Source: Cavia porcellus
Lineage: Eukaryota > Chordata > Mammalia > Rodentia > Caviidae
Reading direction: 5' to 3'
Length of the DNA stretch: 64,000 nucleotides
NCBI RefSeq assembly: GCF_034190915.1
Contig: NW_026947501.1
Coordinates: 992,001 to 1,056,000, forward strand
Positions 33,588-44,883 of the stretch are shown piece by piece. Position 1 is the stretch's first letter; each line of letters opens with the position of its first letter. The position numbers and the translations under genes were made by a program. Below the pieces are notes generated by a model that ran no database searches, was not told the origin of the DNA, and saw nothing but the letters and a program-made list of their open reading frames with translations.

Positions 33588-36500
33588 AAGCTTTGGTTCA
33601 GGTTTAGGTTTAGGGTTACTGTTAGGTTTAGGGATAGGTTAAGGGTTAGAATTTGTGTTAGTGGTAAAGTTTAGGATTAGGATTACAGTTAATGCTAAGG
33701 TTAGTTTTAGAGTTTAGTGTTAGTGTTAGGATGAGGCTTAGGGTTAATATTAGGGTTAGGGTTAAGGTTAGAGTTAGGTTTAGGGTTAGGTTTAGCCTTA
33801 TGGTTAGGGTTAGGTTTAGGGTTAAATTTAGGTTCGGGTTTGGGTTAGGGCTAGGGTCAGGGTTAGGATTAGAATTTAGGGTGAGGGTTCGGCTTACTGT
33901 TTAGGGTTAGGGTTAGGTTTACGGTTATGGGTAGAGGTTAGCATTAGGTTTAGGGTTATGGTTAGGGTTAGGGTTTGGGTTAGAGTTGAAGGTTAGGGTT
34001 AGGGTTAAAGTTAGAGTTTAGGGTTAGTGTTAAGGCAAGTGTTAGTTTTAGTGTTAGGGTCAGTTTTAGGGTTAGGGTTAGGGTTTCGCTTAGTGTTAGG
34101 GTTATGATTAAGGTTAGGATTAGGGGTTAGGTGTTAGGGAGAGGGTTAGGGTTAGGCTTTGCGTTACAGTTATGGTTAGGCTTTGGTTTACAGTTAGGGT
34201 TAGGGTTATGATTTCTTTTAGGGTTAGCGTTTGGGTAAGGGTTAGGGTTAGGGTTAGGTTTAGGGTTAGATTTAGAGTTAGTGTTAGCCATAGGTTTAGG
34301 GGTTTGGTTTTTTTGATAGGGTTAGTGTTAGGGTTAAGGTTAGGGTTCGGTTTAGGGTTAGGGTTAAGGTTATGTGTAGTGTTAGGGTTAGATTTAGGTT
34401 TTAGGGTTTGGGTTAGTGTTAGGTTTAGGTTTAGGTTTCAGTTTATGGTTAGGTTTAGAGTTAGGGTTAGGGGTTAGGTTTTATCAATAGGGTTAGGTTA
34501 GGTTTAGGGTTAGGGTGAGGCTTAGAAGTTATGGTTATGGTTATGGTGAAAGCTTAGGTTCAGGTTTAGTTTTAGGGTTAAGGTAAGGCTTAGGGATAGG
34601 GTAAGGGTTAGGATTAGGTTTAGTGATTAGTTTTATGCTTAGGTTTAGGTTTAGGGTTAGGGTTACGGTTAGGTTTAGAGTTTGCATTAGATTTAGTTTT
34701 AGGTTTAGGATTAATGTTAGGTTAGGTTTAGGGGTTAGGTTTTAGGCATAGGGTTATGGATTAGGGTTAGTGTTAGGATTAGGGTTATGGTTATGGTTAG
34801 GGGTAGAGTTATGGATATGGTTAGAGGTTAGCATTACGTTTAGGTTTAGGGTTAGGGTTAGGTTTAGGGTTAGGGTTTCGGTTATAGTTAAAGGTTAGGG
34901 ATAGGTTTAGGGTTACGGTTAGAGATTAGTGTTAGTGTTAGTGTAAGAGTTAGGTTTAGGGTTAAGGTTAGGTTTAGGGTTAGAGTTAGGTTTAGAGTTA
35001 GGTTTAGGGTTATGCTTACTGTTAGGGTTATGATTAAGGTTAGTGTTAGGGATTAGGTGTTACGGAGAGGGTTAGGTTTAGGCTTTGGGTTATGGTTAGG
35101 GTTAAAGTTATGATTAGGTTTAGGGTTAGGGTTATAGTTAGGGTTAGTGTTAATGTTAGGAATAGCGTCAGGGTTAGGATTAGGGTTAGTTGTTAGTTTT
35201 AGGTTTAGGGTTACAGTTAGGGTTAAGTTTAAGTTTAGATGTTACTGTTAGTTTTGGGGTCAGGGTTAGGGTTAGTGTGAGCGTTAGGGTTTGTGTTAGA
35301 GTTAGGGTTAGGTTTAGGGTTAGGCTTAAGGTTATAGTTAGGGTTAGGGTTATAATTAGGTTAGCGTTTGGTTTAGGGTTAGGGTTAGGTTTACGGTTTG
35401 CGTTAAATTTAGTGTTAGGTATAGTATTAGTGTTAGGGTCAGGTTTAATGGTTAAGTGTTAGGGATAGGGTTATGGATTGGGGTTCGTGTTAGAGTTAGG
35501 CTTCTGGTTTGGCTTCGGGTTAGGTTATGGTTAGTGTTAGCGCATGGGGTTAGGGTTAGTATTAGGGTTAGTGCTATTGTTAGGGTTATGGTTAGTTTGA
35601 GGTTAATGGTTAGGGTTAGGGTTAGGGTTAGGGTTAGAATTTAGCTTTAGTGCTAGGTTTAGGGTTAGGGTTAGAGATGGTTTAGGGTTAGGGTTAGTGT
35701 TAGAGTTTAGTGTTTGTGTTGGTTTTAGTGTTGGGGTTAGTTTAAGTCTTCAGGTTAGGTTTAGGGTTAGATATATGGGTTAGTGTTAGGGTTAGGCTAG
35801 GTTTAGGGTTAGTGTTAGGTTTAGGTTTTACAGTCAGGCTTAGCGTTAGTTTAAGGGGTCGGTTAGGGTTAGGTTAAGGGATTAATGTTAGGTCTGGGTT
35901 AGGGTTATTGTTATGGTTAGGGTTATGGTTAGGATCAGAAATTAGCATTGTGGTTGGGGTTAGGGTTAGTGTTAGGGTTAATGTTAGGTTAGAGTTTGGG
36001 TTCTTGTTAGGCTTAGGGGTTAGGTGTTGGGGAAATTTTTAAGGATAGGCTTCACATTACGGTTAGGGTTAGTGTAATGATTAGTTTTAGGGTTAGCCTT
36101 AGGGATAGGGTTAGGTTTATGGATAGGTTTAGTGTTATATTTATGTTTATGTTCAGTGTTAGGGTTAGGGGTTAGGTGTTAGGGATAGGATTAGGGTTAG
36201 GGTTAGGTTTCAGGTTAGGTTTACGGTTAGGGTTGGGTTTAGGGATATTGTTAGGTTTAGGGTTAGTGTTTAGGGTTATTGTTAGGGTTAGGGTTAGTGT
36301 TAGGTTAGGGTTAGGGTTAGGCTTAGGGGTTAGATGTTAGTATTAGGTGTTACGGAGAGGGTTGGGTTTAGGCTTAGGGTTATGGTTAGGGTTAAAGTTA
36401 CAACTAGGTTAATGTTAGGGTTAGGGTTATGGTTAGGGTTAGATGTTAGGGATAGGTTTAGAGTTTGGGTTTGTTATGATTAGAATTTAAGGTTACGGTT

Positions 36501-38830
36501 AGGGTTAGGGTTAGGGTTAGGGTCAGTGCTTAGCATTAGGTTTGGGTTAGGGTTATGTTTCAAGCTTAGGCCTAGGATTAGGGTTAGGGTTAGGGTTAGG
36601 GTTAGGGTTAGGGTTAGCTTTAGTGTTAGGTTCAGGGCTTTGGTTAGGTTTAGGGTTAGGTTTATGTTTAGAGGTTAGCGTTAGGTTTAGTGATAGAGTT
36701 TGTTGTTAGGGTAAGGGTTAGAGTTAGGGATAGTGTTAGTGTTAGTGTTAGGGCTAGTCTTAGGGTTATGGCTAGGGTTAGGATTACATTTAGGTTAGGT
36801 TTAGGGTTAGGGTTTGGGTTAGGTTTAGAATTTAGGTTTAGTGTTAGGGTTAGGGATAGGTTTAGGATTAGTGTTAGTGTTAGAGGTTAGGGTTAGTTTT
36901 AGGGTTAGGTTTAGGGTTAGGATTAGAATTTTGGGATTGAGTTAGGGTTAGGTTTAGGGGTTATGTGTTATGGAAAGGTAATGGTTATGGTTAGGTTTAT
37001 GGTTATGGCTACAGTTTAACATTAGGGTTAGGGTTATTGTTAGGGTTTCGGTTAGAGTTAAAGGTTATGGTTAGTGTTAGTGTTACCGTTAGAGTTTAGG
37101 GTTAGTGTTAGTTTAAGTGTTAGGTTTAGGGTTATGATTCAGTTTAGGGTTAGGGCTGGTGTTCGGGTTAGTGTTAGGTTTATGCTTAACGTTAGGGTTA
37201 TGATTAAGGTTCGGGTTAGGGATTAGGTGTTATAGAGAGGGTTAGGGTTAGGCCTGGGGTTACAGTTAAGGTTAGGGTTACGATTAGGTTTAGGTTTAGT
37301 GTTAGGGTTAGGGTTAGGATGAGGGTTAGAGTTAGTGTTAGATTTATAGTTAGGCTTAGGCTTAGGGTTAGGGGTTAGGTGTTATCTATATGGTTAGGGT
37401 TCAATTTAGGGTTAGGGTTATTTTTAGCAATAGTGTTAGAGTTAGGGTTAGGGTTAAAGCTTAGGTTCAAGGTTAGATTTAGGGTTAGGGTTAGGGTTAG
37501 GGATAGGGTAAGTTTTAGAATTAGGGTTAGTGGTTAGGTTTAGGGTTAGGATTACGGTTATTGTTAGGGTTATGTTTAGAGGTTAGTGTTAGTGTTAGGA
37601 TTAGGCTTAGGGTTAGGGTTAGTGTTAGGGTTAGGGTTAAGTTTAGAGTTAGAGTTATGGTTAGGTTTAGGCTTATTGTTTTGGTTATGTTTAGGGTTAC
37701 AATTAGTTTCGGGTTTGGGTTAGCGCTAGGGTCAGGGATAGGATTAGAATTTAGGGTTAGGGTTAGATTTACGGTTTAGTGTTAGGTTTAGTGTTATGGT
37801 TATGATTAGAGGTTAGCGTTAGGTTTTGGGTTAGGGTTCGGGTTTGGGTTTTAGTTAAAGTTTAACGTTAGGGTTAGGGTTAGGGTTAGAGTTTAGGGTT
37901 AGTGTTAGGGTAAAGTTTAGGTTTAGGGTTAGGGTCACTGTTAGGGTTAGGTTTAGGATTATGCTTAGTGTTATGGGTTATGATTAACATTGTTGTTATG
38001 GGTAGGTGTTAAGGAGAGTGTTAGAGTTAGGCTTTGGGTTACGGTTAGGGTTATGGTTACGATTAGGTTTAGGGTTAGGGTCAGGGTAAGGGTTAGGGTT
38101 AGGGTTAGGTTTAGGGTTAGTTTTAGAGTTAGGGTTAGGCATAGGTTTAGGGGTTAGGTTTTATCGATAGTGTTAGGGTTAGGTTTAGGTTTTAGTGTTA
38201 GGGTTAGGGTTAGTGTTAGTTTTAGGTTTAAGTTTAGTGTTATTGTTATTGTTAGGGTTAGGGTTAGTGTTACAGTTAGAGTTTAGGTTTAAGTTTAGGG
38301 ATAGGGTTAGGCTTAGTGTCAGGGTTATGGTTAGAGGTTAGCGTTTGGTTTAGGCTTAGAGTTAGGGTTAGTGTTATGGTTAGGCTTAGTCTTACAGGTT
38401 ATGGTTAAGGTTAGCGTTAGGGTGAAAGCTTAGGTATGGGTTAGGTTTAAGGTTAAAGTAACTGTTAGGGATAGGATAACAGTTAGGATTTGGTTTAGTG
38501 ATTAGTTTTAGGGATAGGGTTACGGTTAGTGTTAGGGGTAACTTTAGGGGTTATTTTTAAGGTTAGGTTTAGGGATAGTGTTAGTGTGAGTGTTAGGGTT
38601 AGGGTTAGAGTTAGGGTTAGGTTTAGGGTTAGGGTTAGGCTTAGCATTATGGTTAGGCTTAGGATTACATTTAGGTTAATGTTTGGGTCAGGGTTGGGTT
38701 GAGGTTTAGGGTTAGGTTTTGCGTTAGATGTAGTGCTAGGGTAAGGGTTAGGGTTAGGTTTACAGGTTACGGGTTACTTGTTAGGGGTAGGGTTATGCAT
38801 TAGGGTTAGGGTTAGTGTTATGGTTAGGGT
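33588..38830 (+). repeat. ~5.2-kb segmental copy A
   Basis: Matches copy B in order. AAAGCTTTGGTTCAGG at 33588 pairs with 39711 (6123 bp). GATTAGGTGTTACGGAGAGG at 35051 pairs with 41273 (6222 bp). GGTTGGGTTTAGGGAT at 36231 pairs with a site about 5.9 kb on. GATGTAGTGCTAGGGTAAGG at 38727 pairs with 44744 (6017 bp). The changing offsets show small indels between copies. It also contains the second copy of block C (35.2-37.2 kb) and one module at 35826 (TTTTACAGTCAGG). Confidence 0.78.
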
Positions 38831-39710
38831 TAGCGCTTAGGGTTACGCTTAGGGTGAGGCTTAGGGTTAGGGTTCGGGTTAGGGTTAGGTTGAGGTTTAA
38901 GGTTAGGCTCTGATTAGGGTTACAAGTTGGGTTTAGTGTTAGGTTTAGAGTTAGTGTTAGGGTTAGTGTTAGAGGTATGTGTTAGGGTTAGTGTTAGCGT
39001 TAGGGTTAGTGTTAGGGTTATGCTAGGGTTAGGGTTAGCTTTAGGGTTAGGTATTACTGACAGGGTTAGCTTTATTTTAAGGGGTAAGTTTACGGTTAGG
39101 GTAAGGGGTTAATGCTAGGTTTATGGTTAGGGTTATGGTTATGGTTAGGGTTAGGTTTAGGGTTAGAATTAGAAGTAAGGGTTAGTGGTAGGGTTAGGGT
39201 TATTCTTATGTTTAGGATTAGTGGTTGTGTTATGGTTAGGGTTAGGTGTTAGTTGTTAGGGAGAGGGTTAAGGTTAGGCTCTCGCTTATGGTTAGTTTTA
39301 GGGTTACTATTTATTTAGAGTTAGGCTTAGGCTTAGGCTTAGTGTTAGGCTTAGGGTTAGTATTAGTTTTATGGTTAGATTTAGTGTTAGGGTTTGGGGT
39401 TAGGTGTTAGGGTCAGGGTTAAAGTTAGGGTTAGTGTTAGGTTGATGGTTAAGGTTAGGCATAGGGATAGTGTTAGCTTTAGGTTTAGGGTTTAGGGTTA
39501 GTGTTACAATTAGGGTTCGGATTATGATTAGGCTTCGGATTATGTTTAGGTTTAGGGTTACGATTAGTTTAGTCTTATGTTTAAGTTTAGGGTTAGGGTT
39601 AGGTTTATGGTTAGAGGATAGCTTTTGGTTTAAAGTTAGAGTTAGGCTTAGTGTTAGGTTTAGTGTTAGGCTTAGAGGTTATGGTTAGGTTTAGGTTTGT
39701 GGTTAGGGTT
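38831..39710 (+). repeat. Spacer between segmental copies A and B
   Basis: Telomere-like sequence with the last recurrent module of the window at 39052 (TATTACTGACAGGG, then TTATTTTAAGGGG). It resembles the 1-30 kb part more than its neighbours, so it may be a remnant of the older arrangement. No gene. Confidence 0.65.
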
Positions 39711-42700
39711 AAAGCTTAGGTTCAGGGTTAGGTTTAGGGTTACTGTTAGGTTTAGGGATATGGTAAGGGTTAAATTAGGGTTAGTGGTTAGGGTTAGGGT
39801 TAGGATTACAGTTAGTGCTAAGGTTAGGTTTAGAGTTTAGTGTTAGTGTTAGGATGAGGCTTAGGGTTAGTGTTAGATTTAGGGTTAAGTTTAGAGTTAG
39901 GGTTAGGGTTAGGTTTAGGCTTATGGTTATGTTTAAGGTTAGGGTTAAATTTAGGTTCGGGTTTGGGTTAGGGCTAGGGTCAGGGTTAGAATTAGAATTT
40001 AGGGTTAGGGTTAGGTTTACAGTTGAAGGTTTAGGTTAGGGTTATGGTTATGGGTAGAGGTTAGCATTAGGTTTAGGGTTATGGTTAGCATTAGGGTTTG
40101 GGTTAGAGTTAAAGGTTAGGGTTAGTGTTAGGCTTACAGTTAGAGTTTAGGGTTAGTGTTAGTGTAAGTGTTAGGTTTAGGGTTAGGGTCAGTGTTAGGG
40201 TTAGGGTTACGCTTAGTTTTAGGGTTATGATTAAGCTTAGGGTTAGGGATTAGGTGTTAGGGAGAGGGTTAGGGTTAGGCTTTGGGTTACAGTTAGGGTT
40301 AGGGTTATGATTAATTTTAGGGTTAGAGTTAGGGTAAGGGTTAATGTTAGGATTAGGTTTAGGGTTAGTTTTAGTGTTAGGGTTAGGCATAGGGTTATGG
40401 GTTAGGTTTTATCAATAGGGTTAGTGTTAGTATTAGGGTTAGGGTTCAGTTTAGGGTTATGGTTAAGCTTAGGGATAGTGTTAGGGTTAGGGTTAGGTTT
40501 TAGGGTTAGGGTTATTGTTAGGTTTAGGGTTAGTTTTAGAGTTAGGTTTAGGCATAGGGTTAGGGGTTAGGTTTTCTTGATAGGGTTAGGGTTACGGTTA
40601 GGATTAGGGTTAGGATTTGGTTTAGGATTAGGGTTAAGGTTGGGATAGTGTTAGGGTTAGGGTTAGATTTTAGGGTTAGGGTTAGGTTTATATTTAAGTT
40701 TAGGGTTAGTGTTAGGGTTACAGTTAGGGGTTAGGTTTTATCTATAGGGTTAGTGTTAGGGTTAGGGTTAGGCTTAGAAGTTATGGTTAAGGTGAAAGAT
40801 TCGGTTCAAGTTTAGGTTTTGGGTTAAGGTAAGGGTTAGGGATAGGGCAAGTGTTAGGATTAGGTTTAGTGATTAGTTTTAGGGCTAGGGTTACTGTTAG
40901 GTTTAGGGTTAGCTTTAGGTGTTAATTTTAGGGTTAGTGTTAGGGATAGTGTTATGGATTAGGGTTAGTGTTAGGGTTAGGTTTAGGGTTAGGGTTATGG
41001 TTTTGCTTATTGTTAGTGTTACGTTTATGGTTAGAGGTTAGCGTTACATTTAGGTTTAGGGTTAGAGTTAGGGTTTGGGATAGAGTTAATGGTTAGGGTT
41101 AGGTTTAGGTTTACGGTTTGAGTTTAGTGTTATAGTTAGTGTAAGAGTTAGGCTTAGGGTTAAGGTTAGGTTTAGGGTTAAAGTTATGGTTATCATTCTG
41201 GTTAGGGTTAGGTTTAGGGTTAGGTTTAGGGTTATGCTTAGTGTTAGGGTTATGATTAAGGTTAGGGTTAAGGATTAGGTGTTACGGAGAGGGTTAGGTT
41301 TAGGCTTTGAGTCATGATTAGGGTTAGGGTTACGATTAGGTTTAGGGTTAGAGTTATATTTAGTATTAGGGTTATGGTTAGGGTTAGGAATTGTGTAAGG
41401 GTTAGGTTTAGGGTTAGTGGTTAGTTTTAGGTTTAGGGTTACAGTTAGTGTTAGGGTTAGGTTTAAATGTTACTGTTAGTTTTAGGGTTAGGGTTAGTGT
41501 GAGGGTTAGGGTTTGTGTTAGAGTTAGGGTTACGGTTAGGGTTAGGCTTAGGTTTATAGTTATGGTTAGGGTTATAATTAGGTTAGCGTTAGTTTTACGG
41601 TTAGGGTTAAGTTTAGGGTTTGTGTTAGATTTAGTGTTAGGGTTATAATTAGGGTTAGGGTCAGGTTTATTAGTTAAGTGTTAGGGATAGGGTTATGTAT
41701 TAGGGCTAGTGTTAGAGTTAGGCTTCGGGTTAGGGTTAGGTTATGGTTAGTGTTAGCGTTTAGGATTAGGGGTGGGATTAGTGTTAGTGTTATGGTTAGT
41801 GTTATGGTTAGGTTGAGGTTAAGTTTAGAGTTAGGGTTAGTGTTAGAGTTTAGGGTTTGTGTTAGTGTTATGGTTGGGGTTACGTTAAGGCTTTGGGTTA
41901 GGTTTAGGGTTAGGCTTAGGGGTTAGCTGTTGAGGAAATGGTTAAGTTTAGGCTTCGCATTATGGTTAGGTTTAGTGTTATGATGAGGTTTCGTGTTAGC
42001 CTTACAGATAGTGTTAGGGTTACGGTTAGGTTTAGTATTATTTTTATGCTTACGTTCATCGTTAGGATTAGGGGTTAGGTGGTAGGGATAAGGTTAGGGT
42101 TAGGGTTCGGGTTAGGTTTACGGTTAGGGTTGGGTTTAGGGATTTTGTTAGGTTTAGGCTTAGTGTTTAGAGTTATTTTTAGGGTTAGGGTTAGTGTTAG
42201 GGTTAGGGTTAGGTTAAGGGTTAGGCTTAGGTGTTAGGTGTTAGGGTTAGTTGTTATGGAGAGGGTTGGGTTTAGGCTTAGTGTTCCGGTTAGGTTTAAA
42301 GTTACGTTTAGGTTACGGTTAGGGTTAGCGTTATGGTTAGAGTTAGATGTTAGGGATAGGTTTAGTGTTTGTGTTAGTATTATGGTTACAGTTTAGTGTT
42401 ACGGTTAGGGTTAGGGTTAGCCTTAGGTTTAGGGTTAGTGATTATTGTTAGGTTTGGTTTAGGGTTATGTTTAAAGCTTAGGCATAAGGTTAGGCTTAGG
42501 GTTAATGTTAGTGTTAGTGTTAGGGTTTTGGTTAGGGTTAGGTTTAGTTTTATGTTTAGAGGTTAGCATTAGGTTTAGTGATAGAGTTTGTGGTTAGGAT
42601 TAGGGTTAGTGTTAAGGTGAGGCTTAGAATTTATGGTTAGTGTTATGGTTAGGGTTAGGTTTAAAGCTTAGGTTTAGGGTTAGGGTTAGTGTTAGGGTTA

Positions 42701-44830
42701 GGGTTAGGGATAGGGTTTGTGTTAGGGTTAGGGCTAGTCTTAGGGTTAGGATTACATTTAGGGTAGGTTTAGGGTTAGGGTTAGGGTTAGAATTTAGGTT
42801 TGGTGTCAGGTTTAGGGTTAGGGATAGGTTTAGTGTTAGGTTTAGTGTTAGAGGTTAGGGTTAGTGTTAGGGTTAGGTTTAGGGTTAGGATTAGAATTTT
42901 GGGTTTGGGTTAGGGTTAGGGTTAGGGGTTATGTGTTATGGATAGGTTAATGGTTATGGTTACGTTTAGGGTTAGGTTTACGGTTATGGTTAGAGGTTAA
43001 CATTAGGGTTAGGGTTAAGGTTAGTGTTTCGGTTAGAGTTAAAGATTACAGTTAGTGTTAGGGTTACGGTTAAAGTTTAGGGTTAGTGTTATGGTAAGTG
43101 TTAGATTTAGGGTTAGTTTTAGGTTTATGGTTAGAGTTTAGGGTTATGATTCAGTTTAGGGTTAGGGCTAGTGTTAGGGTTAGCTTTAGAGTTACGCTTA
43201 GTGTTAGAGTTATAATTAAGGCTATGGTTATGGATTAGGTGTTATGCAGAGGGTTAGGTTAAGGCTTTGGTTTACAGTTAAAGTTAGGGTTACGATTAGG
43301 TTTACGGTTAGGGTTAGTATTAGGATGAGGGTTAGAGTTAGGGTTAGTTTTAGAGTTAGGGTTAGGTTTAGGGGTTAGGTGTTAGCGATAGGGTTAGGGC
43401 TAGGGTGAGTTTTAGGGTTCAGTTTTGGGTTAGGGTTATGGTTAGCAATAGTGTTAGCTTTAGGGTTAGGGTTAAAGCTTAGTTTCAGGATTAGGTTTAG
43501 TGTTAGGTTTAGGGTTAGGGATAGTGTAAGGGTTAGACTTCGCGTTAGTGGTTAGGTTTAGGTTTAGCATTATGGTTAGTGCTAGGGTTACGTTTAGAGG
43601 TTAGTTGTAGTGTTAGCTTTAGGATTAGGGTTAGTGTTAGGGTTAAGGTTAGAGTTAGGGTTATGGTTAGGTTTAGTCTTATGGTTTTGGTTCGGGCTAG
43701 GGTTAAAATTAGGTTCGAGTGCGGGTTAGGGCTAGGGTCAGGGATAGGTTTAGAATTTAGGGTTAGGGTTAGGTTTATGGTTTAGGGTTAGGTTAAGTTT
43801 ACAGTTATGGTTGGAGGTTAGTGTTAGGTTTAGGGCTAGGGTTAGGGTTTGGGTTTTAGTTAAATGTTAGCGTTAGGGTTAGGGTTAGGGTTAGGGTTAT
43901 GGTTAGAGTTTAGGGTTAGTGTTAGGTCAAAGTTTAGGTTTAGGGTTAGGGTCAGTGTTAGGCTTAGTGTTAGGGTTATGATTAAGATTAGGGTTAGGGG
44001 TTAGGTGATAAGGAGAGGGTTAGGGTTAGGCTTTGGGTTATGGTTAGCGTTAGGTTACGATTAGGTTTAGGGTTAGCGTTAGGTTAAGTGTTCGGGTTAG
44101 GATTATTTTTAGAGTTAGTTTTAGAGTTAGGGCTAGGCATAGGGTTAGGGGTTAGGTTTTATCGATAGTGTTAGGGTAATGGTTAGGGTTCAGTGTTGGC
44201 ATTAGGGTTAGTGTTAGGTTTAGGTTTAAGTTTGGGTTAGGGTTAGTTTTATTGTTAGGGTAAGGGTTTGTGTTACAGTTAGAGTTTAGGGTTGTGTTGA
44301 GGGTTAGGGTTAGGGTTAGTGTTAAGGTCATGGTTAGAGGTTAGCGTTTGTTTTAGGGTTAGAGTTAGGGTTATTGTTAGGGTTAGGCTTAGGTTTAGAG
44401 GTTATAGTTAGGGTTAGAGTTAGGGTTAGGGTTCCGGTGAAATCTTAGGTTTGGGTTAGTTTTAGGGTTAAGGTAAGTGTTAGGGATAGGGTAACGTTTA
44501 GGATTAGGTTTAGTGATTAGTTTTAGGGTTAGGGCTACGGTTAGTGTTAGGGTTCGCTTTATGTGTTAGTTTTAGTGTTAGGATTAGCGTTAGGGTTAGT
44601 GTGAGGGTTAGGGTTAGGGTTAGAGTTAGGGTTAGGTTTAGGGTTAGGGTTAGGCTTAGCGTTATGTTTAGGTTTAGGATTACATTTATGTTAATGTTAG
44701 AGTTAGGGTTGGGTTGAGGGTTAGGGTTAGGTTTTGCATTAGATGTAGTGCTAGGGTAAGGGTTAGGGATAGGTTTACGGGTTATGTGTTAGGGATAGGG
44801 TTATGGTTTAGGGTTAGGTTTAGTGATAGG
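39711..44830 (+). repeat. ~5.1-kb segmental copy B
   Basis: Second copy of the 33.6-38.8 kb segment, with shared landmarks in the same order (see copy A), including the third copy of block C at 41.5-43.2 kb. It ends just before an exact TTAGGG run and the start of the macrosatellite. All sequence is telomere-like. Confidence 0.78.
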
Positions 44831-44837
44831 GTTAGTG

Positions 44838-44879
44838 TTAGGGTTAGGGTTAGGGTTAGGGTTAGGGTTAGGGTTAGGG
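44838..44879 (+). repeat. Exact (TTAGGG)7 run at the macrosatellite boundary
   Basis: Seven uninterrupted canonical hexamers, the longest perfect run I located. It lies between the end of segmental copy B and the first macrosatellite unit, at 44884. It could be a recombination junction, or a site healed by added telomere repeats. This is inference from position only. Confidence 0.85.
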
Positions 44880-44883
44880 TTTA

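Noticed and set aside
1484..39100. CRISPR array based on the recurrent TATTAC modules
   Set aside because: Spacing is irregular (about 0.15-6 kb), the intervening DNA is telomere-like rather than unique short spacers, the motif is not a fixed-length direct repeat, and no cas gene is present.
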